The notes under the pieces: model-generated
The model's database searches: none
The model's input: the letters and a program-made list of their open reading frames with translations, nothing else
What the model was told of the DNA's origin: nothing
NCBI GenBank assembly: GCA_002395135.1
Contig: DGWC01000093.1
Span: forward strand, 7,976 to 48,867
Origin: Prevotella sp. UBA4268
GTDB lineage: Bacteria > Bacteroidota > Bacteroidia > Bacteroidales > Bacteroidaceae
Length of the DNA: 40,892 nucleotides
Direction of reading: 5' to 3'
Part shown: one piece after another, positions 24,528-33,469 of the stretch
Layout: every line of letters begins with the position of its first letter
Position numbering within the stretch: the stretch's first letter is position 1
Made by a program: the position numbers and the translations under genes

Positions 24528-27521
24528 TTATCTGCCGCCTCCGAAACCGCCTCCGAAGCCGCCGCGGTTGCCACCTCCGCGATTCCCTCCGCCTCGCATG
24601 GGAAACACTCCCCGGTTGCGGTCGCGGAACGAATTGTCAAACCCTCTGGGCAGTCCGCGCATGGCGCGGCGCGCTTCTTTCCCGCCGAAGGCATTGAAGC
24701 GGTAGATGACGTGCAGCATGGCATAACTGGTGATGGCATTGTATGAGGTGTCGCTGCGGCGCATTTCGTTGATGGCGCGGCTGAAATTGCTCTGTTCGTG
24801 CAGGATGTCGTAGAGTTGCAAGGTGACGGTGAGTGGCTTTCCCCTGAGGAAACTCTGCGACAACTGAGCGTTCCATATCAGTTCGTTGGTGTTCATGGCT
24901 GCATCGGTGTATCCCCTGCGGCTCTGTTCGTGCATGTCGGTGGAGAGCGACATGCCCCACGGTGCGTAGATGTTCATGCTGGCTCCATACGAGAACGACC
25001 ATGTGTCGAGGTTGTTCTGGCTCTGCAGCAGGTTGCGTGTGTGGCTGTAGTTCAGAGAGCCGTCGGCCGTTATCTCAAACCAATCCTTACGGAAACTCAG
25101 TTGCAGACGCTCTCCCCATGCAGTGGTGCGTGTGATGTTCTTCACCGATTTGTGCAGGTCGTTCTGGTAGAGGTAACTCACTCGGTTGGCATAGTTCAGG
25201 TTTGTTGAACTGCTCAGGTTCCAGACACCGGCCGAGTCGATGGCTGTGCTCATGTTGAGGCCCACATTTCCGTTCCAGTTGCCGTTGATATTCTCCGGGC
25301 GCGTGGTTCTTCCGCCGGTGGCCTCGTCGTAGGTCACCATGTTGGAGATAGAGTTCCGGGTGTTGCTGTAGCCCAGATTGACGTTGATTGACTGCTGATG
25401 CTTTTGGAAATAGTTGTTGTAATTGGCCCGCAGATTGGTGTTGAAGGCCGATTTCAGTCCCGGATTACCCTTGCTGATGTTTAGCGGGTCGCTGTCGTCG
25501 GTGATGTCGAGCAGTTGGTTGATGCTGGGTTGCGAGGTGTTGCCACGGAAATCCACCTGCAAGCGGCTCACTTTTGAGAACCGATAGCGAAGGCTTAGCG
25601 TCGGCGTGAAGTTGAGCGTGGTGCGCACGGTGTCGGTGTTCACACCCTGATAGTGCTGCACGTAGTGCGATTTTTCGGGTTGCACCATGAAACCTGCTGT
25701 GAGTTGGTATTTCTCACGTATCACCCTGAGCGTGGTGTTCAGTTGGTGAATATAGTTGGAATACTCTGAAAAACGGCTCAGGTCTTCCTCTATATAATAG
25801 TCGAGCGGGTATCCCAGCGAGAGGAAATACTCGTCCCATCCGCCGTACTTGCCGTCGTAGCGGTCAAGCATGGCGTAGTCATATCGGCTGAAGTCGTAGG
25901 TGGAGCGGTCGCTCTTGTTGTATTTGTAGTTGAACTGATAGTTGAATTGCAGGAAAACATTCTTGAAGATTGGTTCGCTGTAGGTAGATTGCAGCACGTA
26001 ACTCCAACTCTTCGTGGGCGTAAGGTTATATCGGTCGGTTACGTAGGTGGAGTCGTTGCCTGCGGCATTTTTCACTTGGTAGAGGTGAACCCCTGATTCC
26101 GACAGGCTTTTGCTGCCGTTGTCGTTGTAATTGATAGAGGCGCGCAGCGTGAGGTTGCGCCCTTTGTCGTTCAGTTTTCTGTTAAACTGCAGCGAAGTGC
26201 CTGCTCCGAGGCGGTCGTTGTAAGACACCGACTCGTTCACACGGCTGTTCACCATCAGACTGTCTGCCGCCAGCACTGCCATGTCATCTGCATTCAGTGG
26301 ATTAGACACAAACAGGTAGGGGTCTTTGTTATAGGATGCGCTGCTGCTGATGCTTCTTCCGTCGCCCGTGCTGTAGTTGATGTTGGGATTCAAGATAATG
26401 TTTGTCATCTTGTTGGGTTTCCATTCCACTTTCAAACGTGCATCAATGCTGTTGTTGCGCGAATAACTCTGGCTCAGACTGTTGGAAAACGAACCCACTT
26501 TGCTCACGAAATTCTCGGCCGCCGTTTCCGATTTGCCGTCGTTGTCAGAATGGTTCCATGCCAGACTACCGTCTATGTTCAGTTTGTCTTTCTCTTCATA
26601 GTTGAAGTTGATGCCAATCATCTTGGCTGCAGTAAGGCCGCCACGACCTCCGCCACCGAATCTTCCGCCTCCGCCACCGGGAAATCCGCGGTCGTTCACG
26701 TTGTTGGCACTGCCGAATCCCATCAGTCTTGCCTTGCTGTTCATATACGAACCCATCACCTTTTCCGAGTATCGGTGCTTCGTTCCCACGCCCAGGTCGG
26801 CGTTGGCAAAGACTCCTTTGTGCATGCCGGGCTTCAGTCCGAAGTCGAGCACCGTCGATTCGTCGCCGTCGTCAATGCCAGTGATGCGTGCCAAATCACT
26901 CTTCTCGTCGTAGGCTTTCACCTTTTCCACAATCGAAGTGGGCAGGTTCTTCATGGCTATCTTGGTGTCGCCCGTCATGAATTCCTTGCCGTCCACCTTG
27001 ATCTTCTTCACGGTCTTGCCGTTGATGGTGATGGTTCCCTCGTCGTCGATCTCTGCACCCGGCAGTTTCTTTACCAGTTCCTCCACAACCGAACCTTCTG
27101 GCACGCGATAGGCAGCAGCATTATATACAAACGTGTCTTCCACCACAACCACCTTTGCTGCCTGTGCCGTCACTGTTGTTTCCTTGAGCATAATGGCATC
27201 CGGACTGAACATGATGTTGCCCAGTGCCATGTTTTTGCTTTGCCGGATATCAATGTTTTTGTGCGTGGTCTTATATCCTACGCTGGTGAATTTCAGGATA
27301 TACGAGCCGTTGGCAGGTGCCGAAATGGAAAAACTACCCTGTTCGTTGGTAAGTGTTCCTGTCACAAACGAACTGTCTTTCTTGAGCAGTTGCACCGTTA
27401 CTTGCATGACTGCTTCTTTTGAATCATTGTCAATGATGGTTCCTGTTATCCTTCTGTCTTGCGCCTTTGCTATCATACTCAACAAGAGCATGGCGAGAAT
27501 CAGCAAATTAGTTTTTCTCAT
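24528..27521 (-). CDS. TonB-receptor-like outer-membrane beta-barrel protein, Gly/Arg-rich tail (copy 2)
   Basis: A 997-residue paralogue of the gene at 21408-24377 with the same plan: signal peptide MRKTNLLILAMLLLSMIAKAQ, regulatory domain (ITGTIIDNDSKEAVMQVTVQ), plug-like region (EGSVVEELVKKLPGAEIDDE, VDGKEFMTGDTKIAMKNLP), barrel ending YAMLHVIYRFNAFGGK, and a tail rich in RGGGNRGG and GGFGGG. The start at 27521 was chosen because the 28 residues encoded further upstream (from 27605) are basic and not signal-like. Many stretches are nearly identical between the copies (for example the NPGLK and TTRPENINGNWN regions), which shows tandem duplication, while the tails differ in unit type. Each copy has its own terminator. 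Confidence 0.88.
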   Translation of the reverse strand: MRKTNLLILAMLLLSMIAKAQDRRITGTIIDNDSKEAVMQVTVQLLKKDSSFVTGTLTNEQGSFSISAPANGSYILKFTSVGYKTTHKNIDIRQSKNMALGNIMFSPDAIMLKETTVTAQAAKVVVVEDTFVYNAAAYRVPEGSVVEELVKKLPGAEIDDEGTITINGKTVKKIKVDGKEFMTGDTKIAMKNLPTSIVEKVKAYDEKSDLARITGIDDGDESTVLDFGLKPGMHKGVFANADLGVGTKHRYSEKVMGSYMNSKARLMGFGSANNVNDRGFPGGGGGRFGGGGRGGLTAAKMIGINFNYEEKDKLNIDGSLAWNHSDNDGKSETAAENFVSKVGSFSNSLSQSYSRNNSIDARLKVEWKPNKMTNIILNPNINYSTGDGRSISSSASYNKDPYLFVSNPLNADDMAVLAADSLMVNSRVNESVSYNDRLGAGTSLQFNRKLNDKGRNLTLRASINYNDNGSKSLSESGVHLYQVKNAAGNDSTYVTDRYNLTPTKSWSYVLQSTYSEPIFKNVFLQFNYQFNYKYNKSDRSTYDFSRYDYAMLDRYDGKYGGWDEYFLSLGYPLDYYIEEDLSRFSEYSNYIHQLNTTLRVIREKYQLTAGFMVQPEKSHYVQHYQGVNTDTVRTTLNFTPTLSLRYRFSKVSRLQVDFRGNTSQPSINQLLDITDDSDPLNISKGNPGLKSAFNTNLRANYNNYFQKHQQSINVNLGYSNTRNSISNMVTYDEATGGRTTRPENINGNWNGNVGLNMSTAIDSAGVWNLSSSTNLNYANRVSYLYQNDLHKSVKNITRTTAWGERLQLSFRKDWFEITADGSLNYSHTRNLLQSQNNLDTWSFSYGASMNIYAPWGMSLSTDMHEQSRRGYTDAAMNTNELIWNAQLSQSFLRGKPLTVTLQLYDILHEQSNFSRAINEMRRSDTSYNAITSYAMLHVIYRFNAFGGKEARRAMRGLPRGFDNSFRDRNRGVFPMRGGGNRGGGNRGGFGGGFGGGR

Positions 27522-27636
27522 AAAATAGGTGGTTGTTAGTGATTTTTTGACGCAGACGGGTTTCAATCGTTTAATTCCGCCATGTTTTTTTATTCTTAAT
27601 TGCATTCAGCGATAAGAAGAAAAATGCTCATTTTAT

Positions 27637-27667
27637 TTTGCGTTTTCTGCATTTTACACTATCTTTG
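27637..27667 (+). promoter_or_regulatory. Promoter for aroB
   Basis: TTTG at 27637-27640 and TATCTTTG at 27660-27667 are 19 bases apart, the best full match to the Bacteroidetes -33/-7 consensus in the window. The ATG lies 24 bases past the -7 box. Confidence 0.8.
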
Positions 27668-27691
27668 CAGCGGATTTATATGTGAAATGTT

Positions 27692-28744
27692 ATGGAGCAG
27701 AGAGTTGTAATATCAAAGAATCTTCAGGAAGAACTGGCAATGGCCATTGCTGAATGCGAGCACGACAAGATATTTGTGCTTGCCGATGAAACCACGGCGC
27801 AGTTGTGTTGGCCGCGCATTCAGGGATTCCTTTCGCTGAGGAATGCCCGATTGATTACCATTCCGCCTACCGATGTGCATAAGGAACTGGCTTCAGTGGC
27901 ACATGTGTGGAAAGAACTGAGCGAAGGAGGCGCATCCCGCCATTCGCTGATGGTGAACGTGGGAGGCGGCATGGTGACCGACCTGGGAGGATTTGCTGCA
28001 TCGACATTCAAGAGAGGCATCGACTTCATAAACATTCCAACCACGCTGCTGGCCATGGTGGATGCCAGCGTGGGAGGCAAGACCGGATTCAATTTCAATG
28101 GACTGAAAAACGAGATTGGCGTGTTTAACGATGCCCGATATGTGATACTTGATACCCATTTCCTTACCACATTAGACCAGCAGAATCTGCTGTCGGGATA
28201 TGCTGAAATGCTGAAACACGGCTTGATCAGCAACGACAGGATGTGGGCCGAACTGATGAACTATGCGCCTGCTGCCGACCATCTTTCTCCCTTGAGCGGC
28301 ATGCTGGCCGACAGCGTGGCCGTGAAGGAGCGCATCGTGGAAGAGGATCCGCTGGAGAATGGTATCCGCAAGGCACTCAATGTGGGGCATACCGTGGGGC
28401 ATGCCTTTGAGAGTTTTGCCATGAAAGCGGGCCGCCCGGTGCTGCATGGCTATGCCGTTGCCTACGGCATCGTGTGCGAATTGTATCTGAGTGCCGTGAA
28501 AACGGGATTCCCCACCGACAAGATGCGCCAGACCGTGAACTATATTCGCGAGCAATACGGACGTTTCGACATCACTTGCGATGATTATCCGGCACTCCTG
28601 GAACTGATGACGCACGACAAGAAGAACACGGCCGGCACCATCAACTTCACGTTGTTGGCCGACATTGGCGATATCCGCATCAACCAGACCGCCACCGAAG
28701 AGGAAATAAAGGAAGCGCTTGATTTCTATCGCGAAGGATTCTAA
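27692..28744 (+). CDS. aroB: 3-Dehydroquinate synthase
   Basis: NAD- and metal-dependent cyclase that turns DAHP into 3-dehydroquinate in the shikimate pathway. The 350-residue protein shows the NAD-binding VNVGGGMVTDLGGFAAS, then INIPTTLLAMVDASVGGKTGFN, GYAEMLKHGLI with metal-binding Glu, and ALNVGHTVGHAFE with metal-binding His. It stands alone behind a strong promoter. Chorismate made by this pathway is the substrate of menF in the same window, though nothing shows joint regulation. An imperfect inverted repeat (AGGAACCGA/TCGATTCCT, 28744-28781) may end transcription. Confidence 0.96.
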   Translation: MEQRVVISKNLQEELAMAIAECEHDKIFVLADETTAQLCWPRIQGFLSLRNARLITIPPTDVHKELASVAHVWKELSEGGASRHSLMVNVGGGMVTDLGGFAASTFKRGIDFINIPTTLLAMVDASVGGKTGFNFNGLKNEIGVFNDARYVILDTHFLTTLDQQNLLSGYAEMLKHGLISNDRMWAELMNYAPAADHLSPLSGMLADSVAVKERIVEEDPLENGIRKALNVGHTVGHAFESFAMKAGRPVLHGYAVAYGIVCELYLSAVKTGFPTDKMRQTVNYIREQYGRFDITCDDYPALLELMTHDKKNTAGTINFTLLADIGDIRINQTATEEEIKEALDFYREGF

Positions 28745-28818
28745 AGGAACCGATTCATAGTCGTCGGCAAGTTTTCGATTCCTAATTCTCTTTCATCATT
28801 CATCGGTCGTCATGCCTA

Positions 28819-30204
28819 TCAATAGGCTCCCACGAAACAGATTTGCGGCGCTCCGTAACTGTTGTCTATCACAATGCGCAGTTTCTTGGCCGTGGTCGCT
28901 CTCAGGCGCAGAATGCGCTTATAGCCTATCGTGGTGGTTTCCTCTCCGCAGGGTATCGGCATCCATTTTCCGCCGTTCCAATATTCCACGTGGAAAGAGC
29001 GCACGCGCTGTCCCTGCGTGATGTCTTCCTGTAATATGATCCTGCTGAACGTGAACGCATGCCTGGCCGAATAGGTTATCACGTGGCGCGAATCCGTTTT
29101 CTTGATGGATGCTTTGGCCTTTGCCAGCAGGTTGTGGGCAAAGGTGCGCTCTATCTTCTGGTGGAACCGCACGGCATTGGCAGAGTCGGTCTTGCTCACC
29201 AGCCCGTCTCTGTTTACGGGGAAGTTGAGCAACATGGTGGCATTTCGGCCCACACTCTTATAATAAATGTCCTCCAGTTCTTCGGGTGTCTTCACCTGAG
29301 AGTCCTCTTTCTCGTGGTAAAACCACCCCGGACGAATCGAGACATCACATTCGGCAGCCGTCCATTGGTCGCCGTCTTCGTGACCCGAGGGCAGTTCCTG
29401 AAACTTCGGGTAGCCAGGATAGACCTCTTTTCCGCGCAGAAAAGCCCAGTTGGTTTCATGGGCGAACCCTTTCTCGTTGCCCACCCATCGGCAGCCGGGG
29501 CCGCCGTCAGAGAAGATGATGGCCTCTGGCTGATGCTTTTTCACCAGTGCGAACAGGGTGGGGAAGTCGTAATATGTCCTGCGGTCTATCTTTCTTTTCT
29601 CCTTTGCACCGCCATACCAGCCGTCGCCGCCGTTGGCACCGTCGAACCACATCTCGAAGATGTCGCCATATTGTGTGAGCAGTTCCTCCAACTGGTGGCG
29701 ATAGTAGGTCAGGTATTCCGCCGCACCGTAACTGCTCTGATGGCGGTCCCACGGCGAGAGATACACGCCGAAGCGGAGACCATATTTATGGCAGGCATCC
29801 GACAGTTCTCGCAGAATGTCGCCCTTACCGTTCTTGTATGGTGAGCGTGCGATGCTGTAGTCCGTATACTTTGACGGCCATAGGCAGAACCCGTCGTGAT
29901 GTTTCGCCGTGATAATCACGCCTTTCATGCCCGCTGCAACAAAGGTGCGCACCCACTGTTCGCAATCCAGTCGCGCCGGATTGAACCGTTCTGGTGACAC
30001 ATCACCGTAGCCCCATTCCTGGTCGGTGAACGTGTTCAGACCGAAATGCACAAATGCATACGTCTCCATTTGTTGCCAAGCCACCTGACAGGGTGCAGGT
30101 AAAGGTTTCCCTGCATACCCGTCTTCATCAGTCATCTCTCTGCCCTGTGCATTCATTCCGATGCATGCAGCCAGCAGCAGTAACCATAATCCTTTTCTCT
30201 TCAT
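28819..30204 (-). CDS. Alpha-L-fucosidase, GH29, secreted
   Basis: A 461-residue exported enzyme that removes terminal alpha-L-fucose from glycans. Signal peptide MKRKGLWLLLLAACIGMNA sets the start at 30204; an upstream in-frame ATG at 30333 gives no signal sequence at its N-terminus. The GH29 barrel shows FVHFGLNTFTDQEWG, VIITAKHHDGFCLWPS, LRFGVYLSPWDRH and EMWFDGANGG, whose Asp is the expected nucleophile. Residues from about 370 on form a discoidin-like beta domain (FTFSRIILQED, VEYWNGGKWMPI, LRIVIDNSY) typical of these enzymes. It is downstream of the MBG-domain gene but a hairpin terminator lies between them. Target could be mucin or human-milk-type glycans. Confidence 0.93.
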   Translation of the reverse strand: MKRKGLWLLLLAACIGMNAQGREMTDEDGYAGKPLPAPCQVAWQQMETYAFVHFGLNTFTDQEWGYGDVSPERFNPARLDCEQWVRTFVAAGMKGVIITAKHHDGFCLWPSKYTDYSIARSPYKNGKGDILRELSDACHKYGLRFGVYLSPWDRHQSSYGAAEYLTYYRHQLEELLTQYGDIFEMWFDGANGGDGWYGGAKEKRKIDRRTYYDFPTLFALVKKHQPEAIIFSDGGPGCRWVGNEKGFAHETNWAFLRGKEVYPGYPKFQELPSGHEDGDQWTAAECDVSIRPGWFYHEKEDSQVKTPEELEDIYYKSVGRNATMLLNFPVNRDGLVSKTDSANAVRFHQKIERTFAHNLLAKAKASIKKTDSRHVITYSARHAFTFSRIILQEDITQGQRVRSFHVEYWNGGKWMPIPCGEETTTIGYKRILRLRATTAKKLRIVIDNSYGAPQICFVGAY

Positions 30205-30208
30205 GATG

Positions 30209-30216
30209 CAAAGATA
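30209..30216 (-). promoter_or_regulatory. -7-like box directly before the fucosidase start
   Basis: TATCTTTG followed by CA on the minus strand is a perfect -7 box, but only 4 bases separate it from the ATG at 30204. If active, the transcript would have almost no leader. No -33 element at standard spacing. Confidence 0.4.
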
Positions 30217-30283
30217 AGAAAAAAAACTTGATATGTGGGCTATTGCAATACAAAAAACCGACATCATGGCAACCAAAAACAAA

Positions 30284-30351
30284 AATGCTTCTGGGACTTT
30301 TTGTCCTGATTGTAGTAATACACTTGCAATCAAGGCTTTCCCAGAAGCATT
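30284..30351 (-). terminator. Long hairpin terminator after the MBG-domain gene
   Basis: AATGCTTCTGGGA at 30284-30296 pairs perfectly over 13 bases with TCCCAGAAGCATT at 30339-30351. An inner helix (CCTGATTG with CAATCAAGG, one bulge) extends the structure. On the minus strand the outer stem is followed by TTTTTGTTTTTGG, so it ends the transcript of the gene stopping at 30374. Confidence 0.8.
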
Positions 30352-30373
30352 GTCATGTAGACTATCTTGACGG

Positions 30374-32614
30374 TTATTTCACAGAAATCTTGCGCGTCCT
30401 TCCGTCTGGATATTTAATAATGTTGATGCCTTTTCGCAGTGCGGGTATGCGATTACCGTTTACATCATAGATTCTTACATCCTTGTCCAAGTCACTCTTG
30501 ATTTCTTGTATGCCTGATGGCGAAGAGATATTGACGGTCTTATACACTTTGGTTGATTGCCAGTAGTTCCTGTCACCATCCTGAGTGGCAATGATAACAA
30601 CCTCTCCGATGCCCTTGCAATCAAGATATTGCTTCTTGCCGATTTTCGTGATGGAGCAGATATTGTCGCCTTCAATGGTGTATTTCACATCCAGTCCCGA
30701 TGAGGCTTTTGCCGTAAGTTCAACTTGGTCATACTGTTTTACATCGCTCAAGTCCTGATTCCATGTAAGAGTCTGGTAAGCCTTCTCTATGGTCAGTTTC
30801 CCGCTCTTGTAATTGAAATCATAGTTTTCGGCCACACCGCTGCCGATGGTAATGGTGTATGTTCCCACGTTTGATGTTTTTGTGGCCGATGTCGTAGCCT
30901 TGGGCTTCTTGACAAGCACGCTCGCGTTTTCGCCATCTGCAAATCCATCGTAATGCAATTGGAACGTGGGATTCTCTTCGCCGTATGCCCTCGTGTAGTC
31001 ATCTGTAGATACGGTGAGTTTCCGTTTGTTGATTGTCAATTGCCCCTTCTTGTAAGTGAATGCATAGTTGCCAGACTTTGCCCCGCTGATTTCTATGGGG
31101 TAGTTGCCTGCCGCACTGTTTGTGGTTGCGGTTGTCTTCACCGTTGGCTTTGTGGTCAGTGCCGATGTGTTTTCGCCGTTCACAAATCCCACGCAGGTGT
31201 ATGTCAGTTCGGGGTTGCTGTCTTTATATTGTTTGGTCTTGTTGTCAGCACGTATTTCCAATGATGCTTTTTCAATGGTCAGCGTGCCGTTGCTTACGGT
31301 CAGGTTATAGTTTTTCGCATCCGCTCCGCTTATTGTAATGGCATATTTTCCCACTTTGCTGGTCGACGTTGCCTTGGTGCTGAATTCAGGCCTTGTATTC
31401 CATGCTGGCTGCGACTCATTGTTTTTCAGTCCGGTGTAGGTGGCGTTGAGCGTGGGAACCTTGCTGCCGTATGTCATCGTTTTGTCAGCAGCCGTCATTG
31501 TCAGCGGTGCCTTGTTCACGGTGAGCGTCCCGTCCTCATATTTAAAGGTGTAGTTTGTTGCAGAAGCCCCTGATTGCCTGATGGAGTAAGTTCCCACGTT
31601 GCTGCCTGAATAAGCCGAAGTGGAATAACTGCCATGACTTTTAATCACACTTTCAGTCTCGCCATTCACAAAACCTGAATAAGTGCTCTCAAACTTGGGA
31701 TCTTTGTCGCCGTATACTCGTTGCGCATCTTTTACACGGGCTGTCAGCGTAACGGGAGTGATGTGATATGTGTATGGTATGTCTGCATCAAACGACATGT
31801 CGTCGTTAGCAAAGGTCGCCTTTACGGTTACAGTATAGTCACCAACATTTTTTTCCAACGTGGGCAGTTTTATTTCCTGCTTCAGTTTGAATCCGGCAGG
31901 CAAATCTGTTTGGCAAGTTGGGGTAGGGCGTTTCCCAGTATAGGTGAAACTGTTGCTTGTCCATGATACCAGATCCTTTACATAGTATAACTTGGTGCTG
32001 CTTGGCACGCCACCATAGCCCGGCTTCACTTTGCAATCATCTCCTAAAGATATGATTGTCTGGAGTGAAGAACAGTCATAGAAACAATAATGGTAAGCAC
32101 CTGTTAGAGTTGGCGGGATGACGATATATTCCAAGGAAGAGCAACCCAAAAATGCCTCTTCATCTATATATTTCAAATTATTCCCCAATTCGATATAGCG
32201 AAGTTTCTTACAACCTCTAAAACTCTTACGATAGATGTATTCTACTCCTGGCAAAGATGCCGTTTCCAAGTTTTTACAATTTTCAAAACTACTATCTTCA
32301 GTGACCGACGTACCAACTTTCTTTATATTTTTCGATGCCTTGAGAGTTTTTATGGTACTACAACCACCAAATTCATTCCCAAAGGCATTCTCCCCAATAG
32401 CAGTAACGGTGAATTTGAGCCCATTGTAGGTGATTTCATCAGGAATCGTTACATCTGCTGGCAGATTATCTTTGTCATAACCCGACACGGTGGCTTCGTT
32501 TCCATTCAGTTTATATTTCAAATAGCCGACGGTTATAACATCGGCAGCCATGGCATTCATACTTGTCATGAAGCAGAATGCTATCATCAATAGTTTAATA
32601 TTATTTGGTTTCAT
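30374..32614 (-). CDS. Surface protein with BspA-like leucine-rich repeats and four MBG domains
   Basis: A 746-residue exported protein. Signal peptide at 1-23 (LLMIAFCFMTSMNAMA); BspA-type LRR_5 repeats at about 40-190 (FENCKNLETASLPGVEYI, FRGCKKLRYIELGNNLKYI, FLGCSSLEYIVIPPTL); an Ig-like segment to 289; four MBG-like domains of about 80 residues at 290-369, 370-449, 450-531 and 532-612, each starting with a YGDKDPKF-like turn and ending TLTIEKA-like; another Ig-like segment; and a C-terminal sorting-like end from about 700 (VRIYDVNGNRIPALRKGIN). Likely an adhesin or stalked surface structure. Its ATG overlaps the stop of the 89-residue gene upstream, so translation is coupled. The 5' part is clearly more AT-rich than neighbouring genes. 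Confidence 0.88.
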   Translation of the reverse strand: MKPNNIKLLMIAFCFMTSMNAMAADVITVGYLKYKLNGNEATVSGYDKDNLPADVTIPDEITYNGLKFTVTAIGENAFGNEFGGCSTIKTLKASKNIKKVGTSVTEDSSFENCKNLETASLPGVEYIYRKSFRGCKKLRYIELGNNLKYIDEEAFLGCSSLEYIVIPPTLTGAYHYCFYDCSSLQTIISLGDDCKVKPGYGGVPSSTKLYYVKDLVSWTSNSFTYTGKRPTPTCQTDLPAGFKLKQEIKLPTLEKNVGDYTVTVKATFANDDMSFDADIPYTYHITPVTLTARVKDAQRVYGDKDPKFESTYSGFVNGETESVIKSHGSYSTSAYSGSNVGTYSIRQSGASATNYTFKYEDGTLTVNKAPLTMTAADKTMTYGSKVPTLNATYTGLKNNESQPAWNTRPEFSTKATSTSKVGKYAITISGADAKNYNLTVSNGTLTIEKASLEIRADNKTKQYKDSNPELTYTCVGFVNGENTSALTTKPTVKTTATTNSAAGNYPIEISGAKSGNYAFTYKKGQLTINKRKLTVSTDDYTRAYGEENPTFQLHYDGFADGENASVLVKKPKATTSATKTSNVGTYTITIGSGVAENYDFNYKSGKLTIEKAYQTLTWNQDLSDVKQYDQVELTAKASSGLDVKYTIEGDNICSITKIGKKQYLDCKGIGEVVIIATQDGDRNYWQSTKVYKTVNISSPSGIQEIKSDLDKDVRIYDVNGNRIPALRKGINIIKYPDGRTRKISVK

Positions 32615-32870
32615 TGTCTTTTTGTATCATTGTGTTTTTATATCTTAATGAACCTTGAACAGAAATGTCATTAGAGGACGCTATAACAGAATGATTCTCG
32701 TCGAGGATTATAACTTTCTTTGCAGGTTCTTTGATTCCCAACAGTTTAAGTTCTTGAGTGAGAAGGTATGCACACATTATATCATCATTAACTTCATTGA
32801 CTAATTCCAAATCGAAGTAAAAACTATGCCATAAAGGGGAATTAGAGATTGTAAATCTTATTTCTTTCAT
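32601..32870 (-). CDS. Small unknown protein, coupled to the MBG-domain gene
   Basis: An 89-residue protein with no signal peptide or membrane segment and no family I recognise. The sequence is a mix of beta-type stretches (EIRFTISNSPLWHSFYFDL, KKVIILDENHSVIASS) suggesting a compact alpha/beta fold of cytosolic location. It starts 13 bases after the 70-residue gene and its last five codons overlap the start of the surface-protein gene by 14 bases. The overlap, ribosome-coupled order and shared AT-rich composition support it as real. A helper, regulator or immunity role for the surface protein is possible but nothing in the sequence shows it. Confidence 0.6.
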   Translation of the reverse strand: MKEIRFTISNSPLWHSFYFDLELVNEVNDDIMCAYLLTQELKLLGIKEPAKKVIILDENHSVIASSNDISVQGSLRYKNTMIQKDNETK

Positions 32871-32883
32871 ATTGTAATACTTT

Positions 32884-33096
32884 TTAATTCCATGTTATTG
32901 TATAATTGTCAACATCGATCATAAGTGTTTCTTTCAGAAACTGAGATAATTCCTGACAAGAAGGCTTTTTTTCGAAAAACAAATAGATTGGATTAAGAAT
33001 CTCCCGAAAAGAAATACGCATCTTTCCAATGTTACCAGGGTGATTAAAGTACTCTTCTTCTGTAACGACTCTTAATTGTGCTTTTTTATTTGCCAT
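32884..33096 (-). CDS. Small unknown protein, first gene of the MBG operon
   Basis: A 70-residue protein starting MANKKAQLRVVTEEEYFNH, without signal peptide. It shows a basic start, an acidic helix and a second half with helical character (CQELSQFLKETLMIDVDNY). No family recognised. An A-rich stretch lies directly before the ATG, as is common in Bacteroidetes in place of a Shine-Dalgarno site. It leads a three-gene unit with the 89-residue protein and the surface protein; the structured segment at 33160-33463 lies upstream on the same strand and could be its leader. Strongly AT-rich. Confidence 0.6.
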   Translation of the reverse strand: MANKKAQLRVVTEEEYFNHPGNIGKMRISFREILNPIYLFFEKKPSCQELSQFLKETLMIDVDNYTITWN

Positions 33097-33159
33097 TTTT
33101 TTTCTGTATTTTTGCCTATAGCAACCCAGATTCAGCAGTTAAACAAAGTGAAACGGAAA

Positions 33160-33463
33160 GACGTGGGGTGCTCTACTTCTCGCTTATCCCACGTGAGGGC
33201 TCTCGCATAGCCTTGTGCAAGGATAAGCAACTCGAGATAGCCCACGTCGTGACATATTGCAACTGCCTGCCAAATGAAAAGGCAAACAGGGTACAATACA
33301 CCCAAAGTGGACGCTCTGGTTGCGTTTCTTCCTGCACATTGAATTTGCGAGATTCTCACGAAGAAGATAACGTTTCGTAAACGTCCTTTACCAACAAATT
33401 CTTTTGACCCACGTCCCTCTTGCTCGTACTTGCTATTGCTTTCTGGGCAGTGGACCCTCGAGT
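33160..33463 (-). ncRNA. Probable structured RNA on the minus strand
   Basis: No convincing protein is seen in this stretch, but many helices are. Plus-strand positions: GACGTGGG 33160-33167 with CCCACGTC 33241-33248; inside it GCTTATCC 33182-33189 with GGATAAGC 33221-33228 and GGCT/AGCC at 33198/33209; CTGCCTGCC 33263-33271 with GGCAAACAG 33281-33289; GGGT/ACCC at 33289/33300; GAATTTG 33341-33347 with CAAATTC 33395-33401, enclosing ACGTTT/AAACGT at 33370/33379. The 33263/33281 helix is complete only as minus-strand RNA, where two mismatches become G-U pairs. A perfect -7 box at 33470-33477 points into it and a pyrimidine-rich stretch follows the outer helix. It could be a free RNA, resembling 6S-type long hairpins, or the leader of the MBG operon. 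I cannot match it to a named family. Confidence 0.5.
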
Positions 33464-33469
33464 CGGCTA

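Noticed and set aside
30284..30351. Integron attC-like site
   Set aside because: There is a long imperfect hairpin, but no core-site sequences, no cassette structure and no integrase; the T-rich flank explains it as a terminator.
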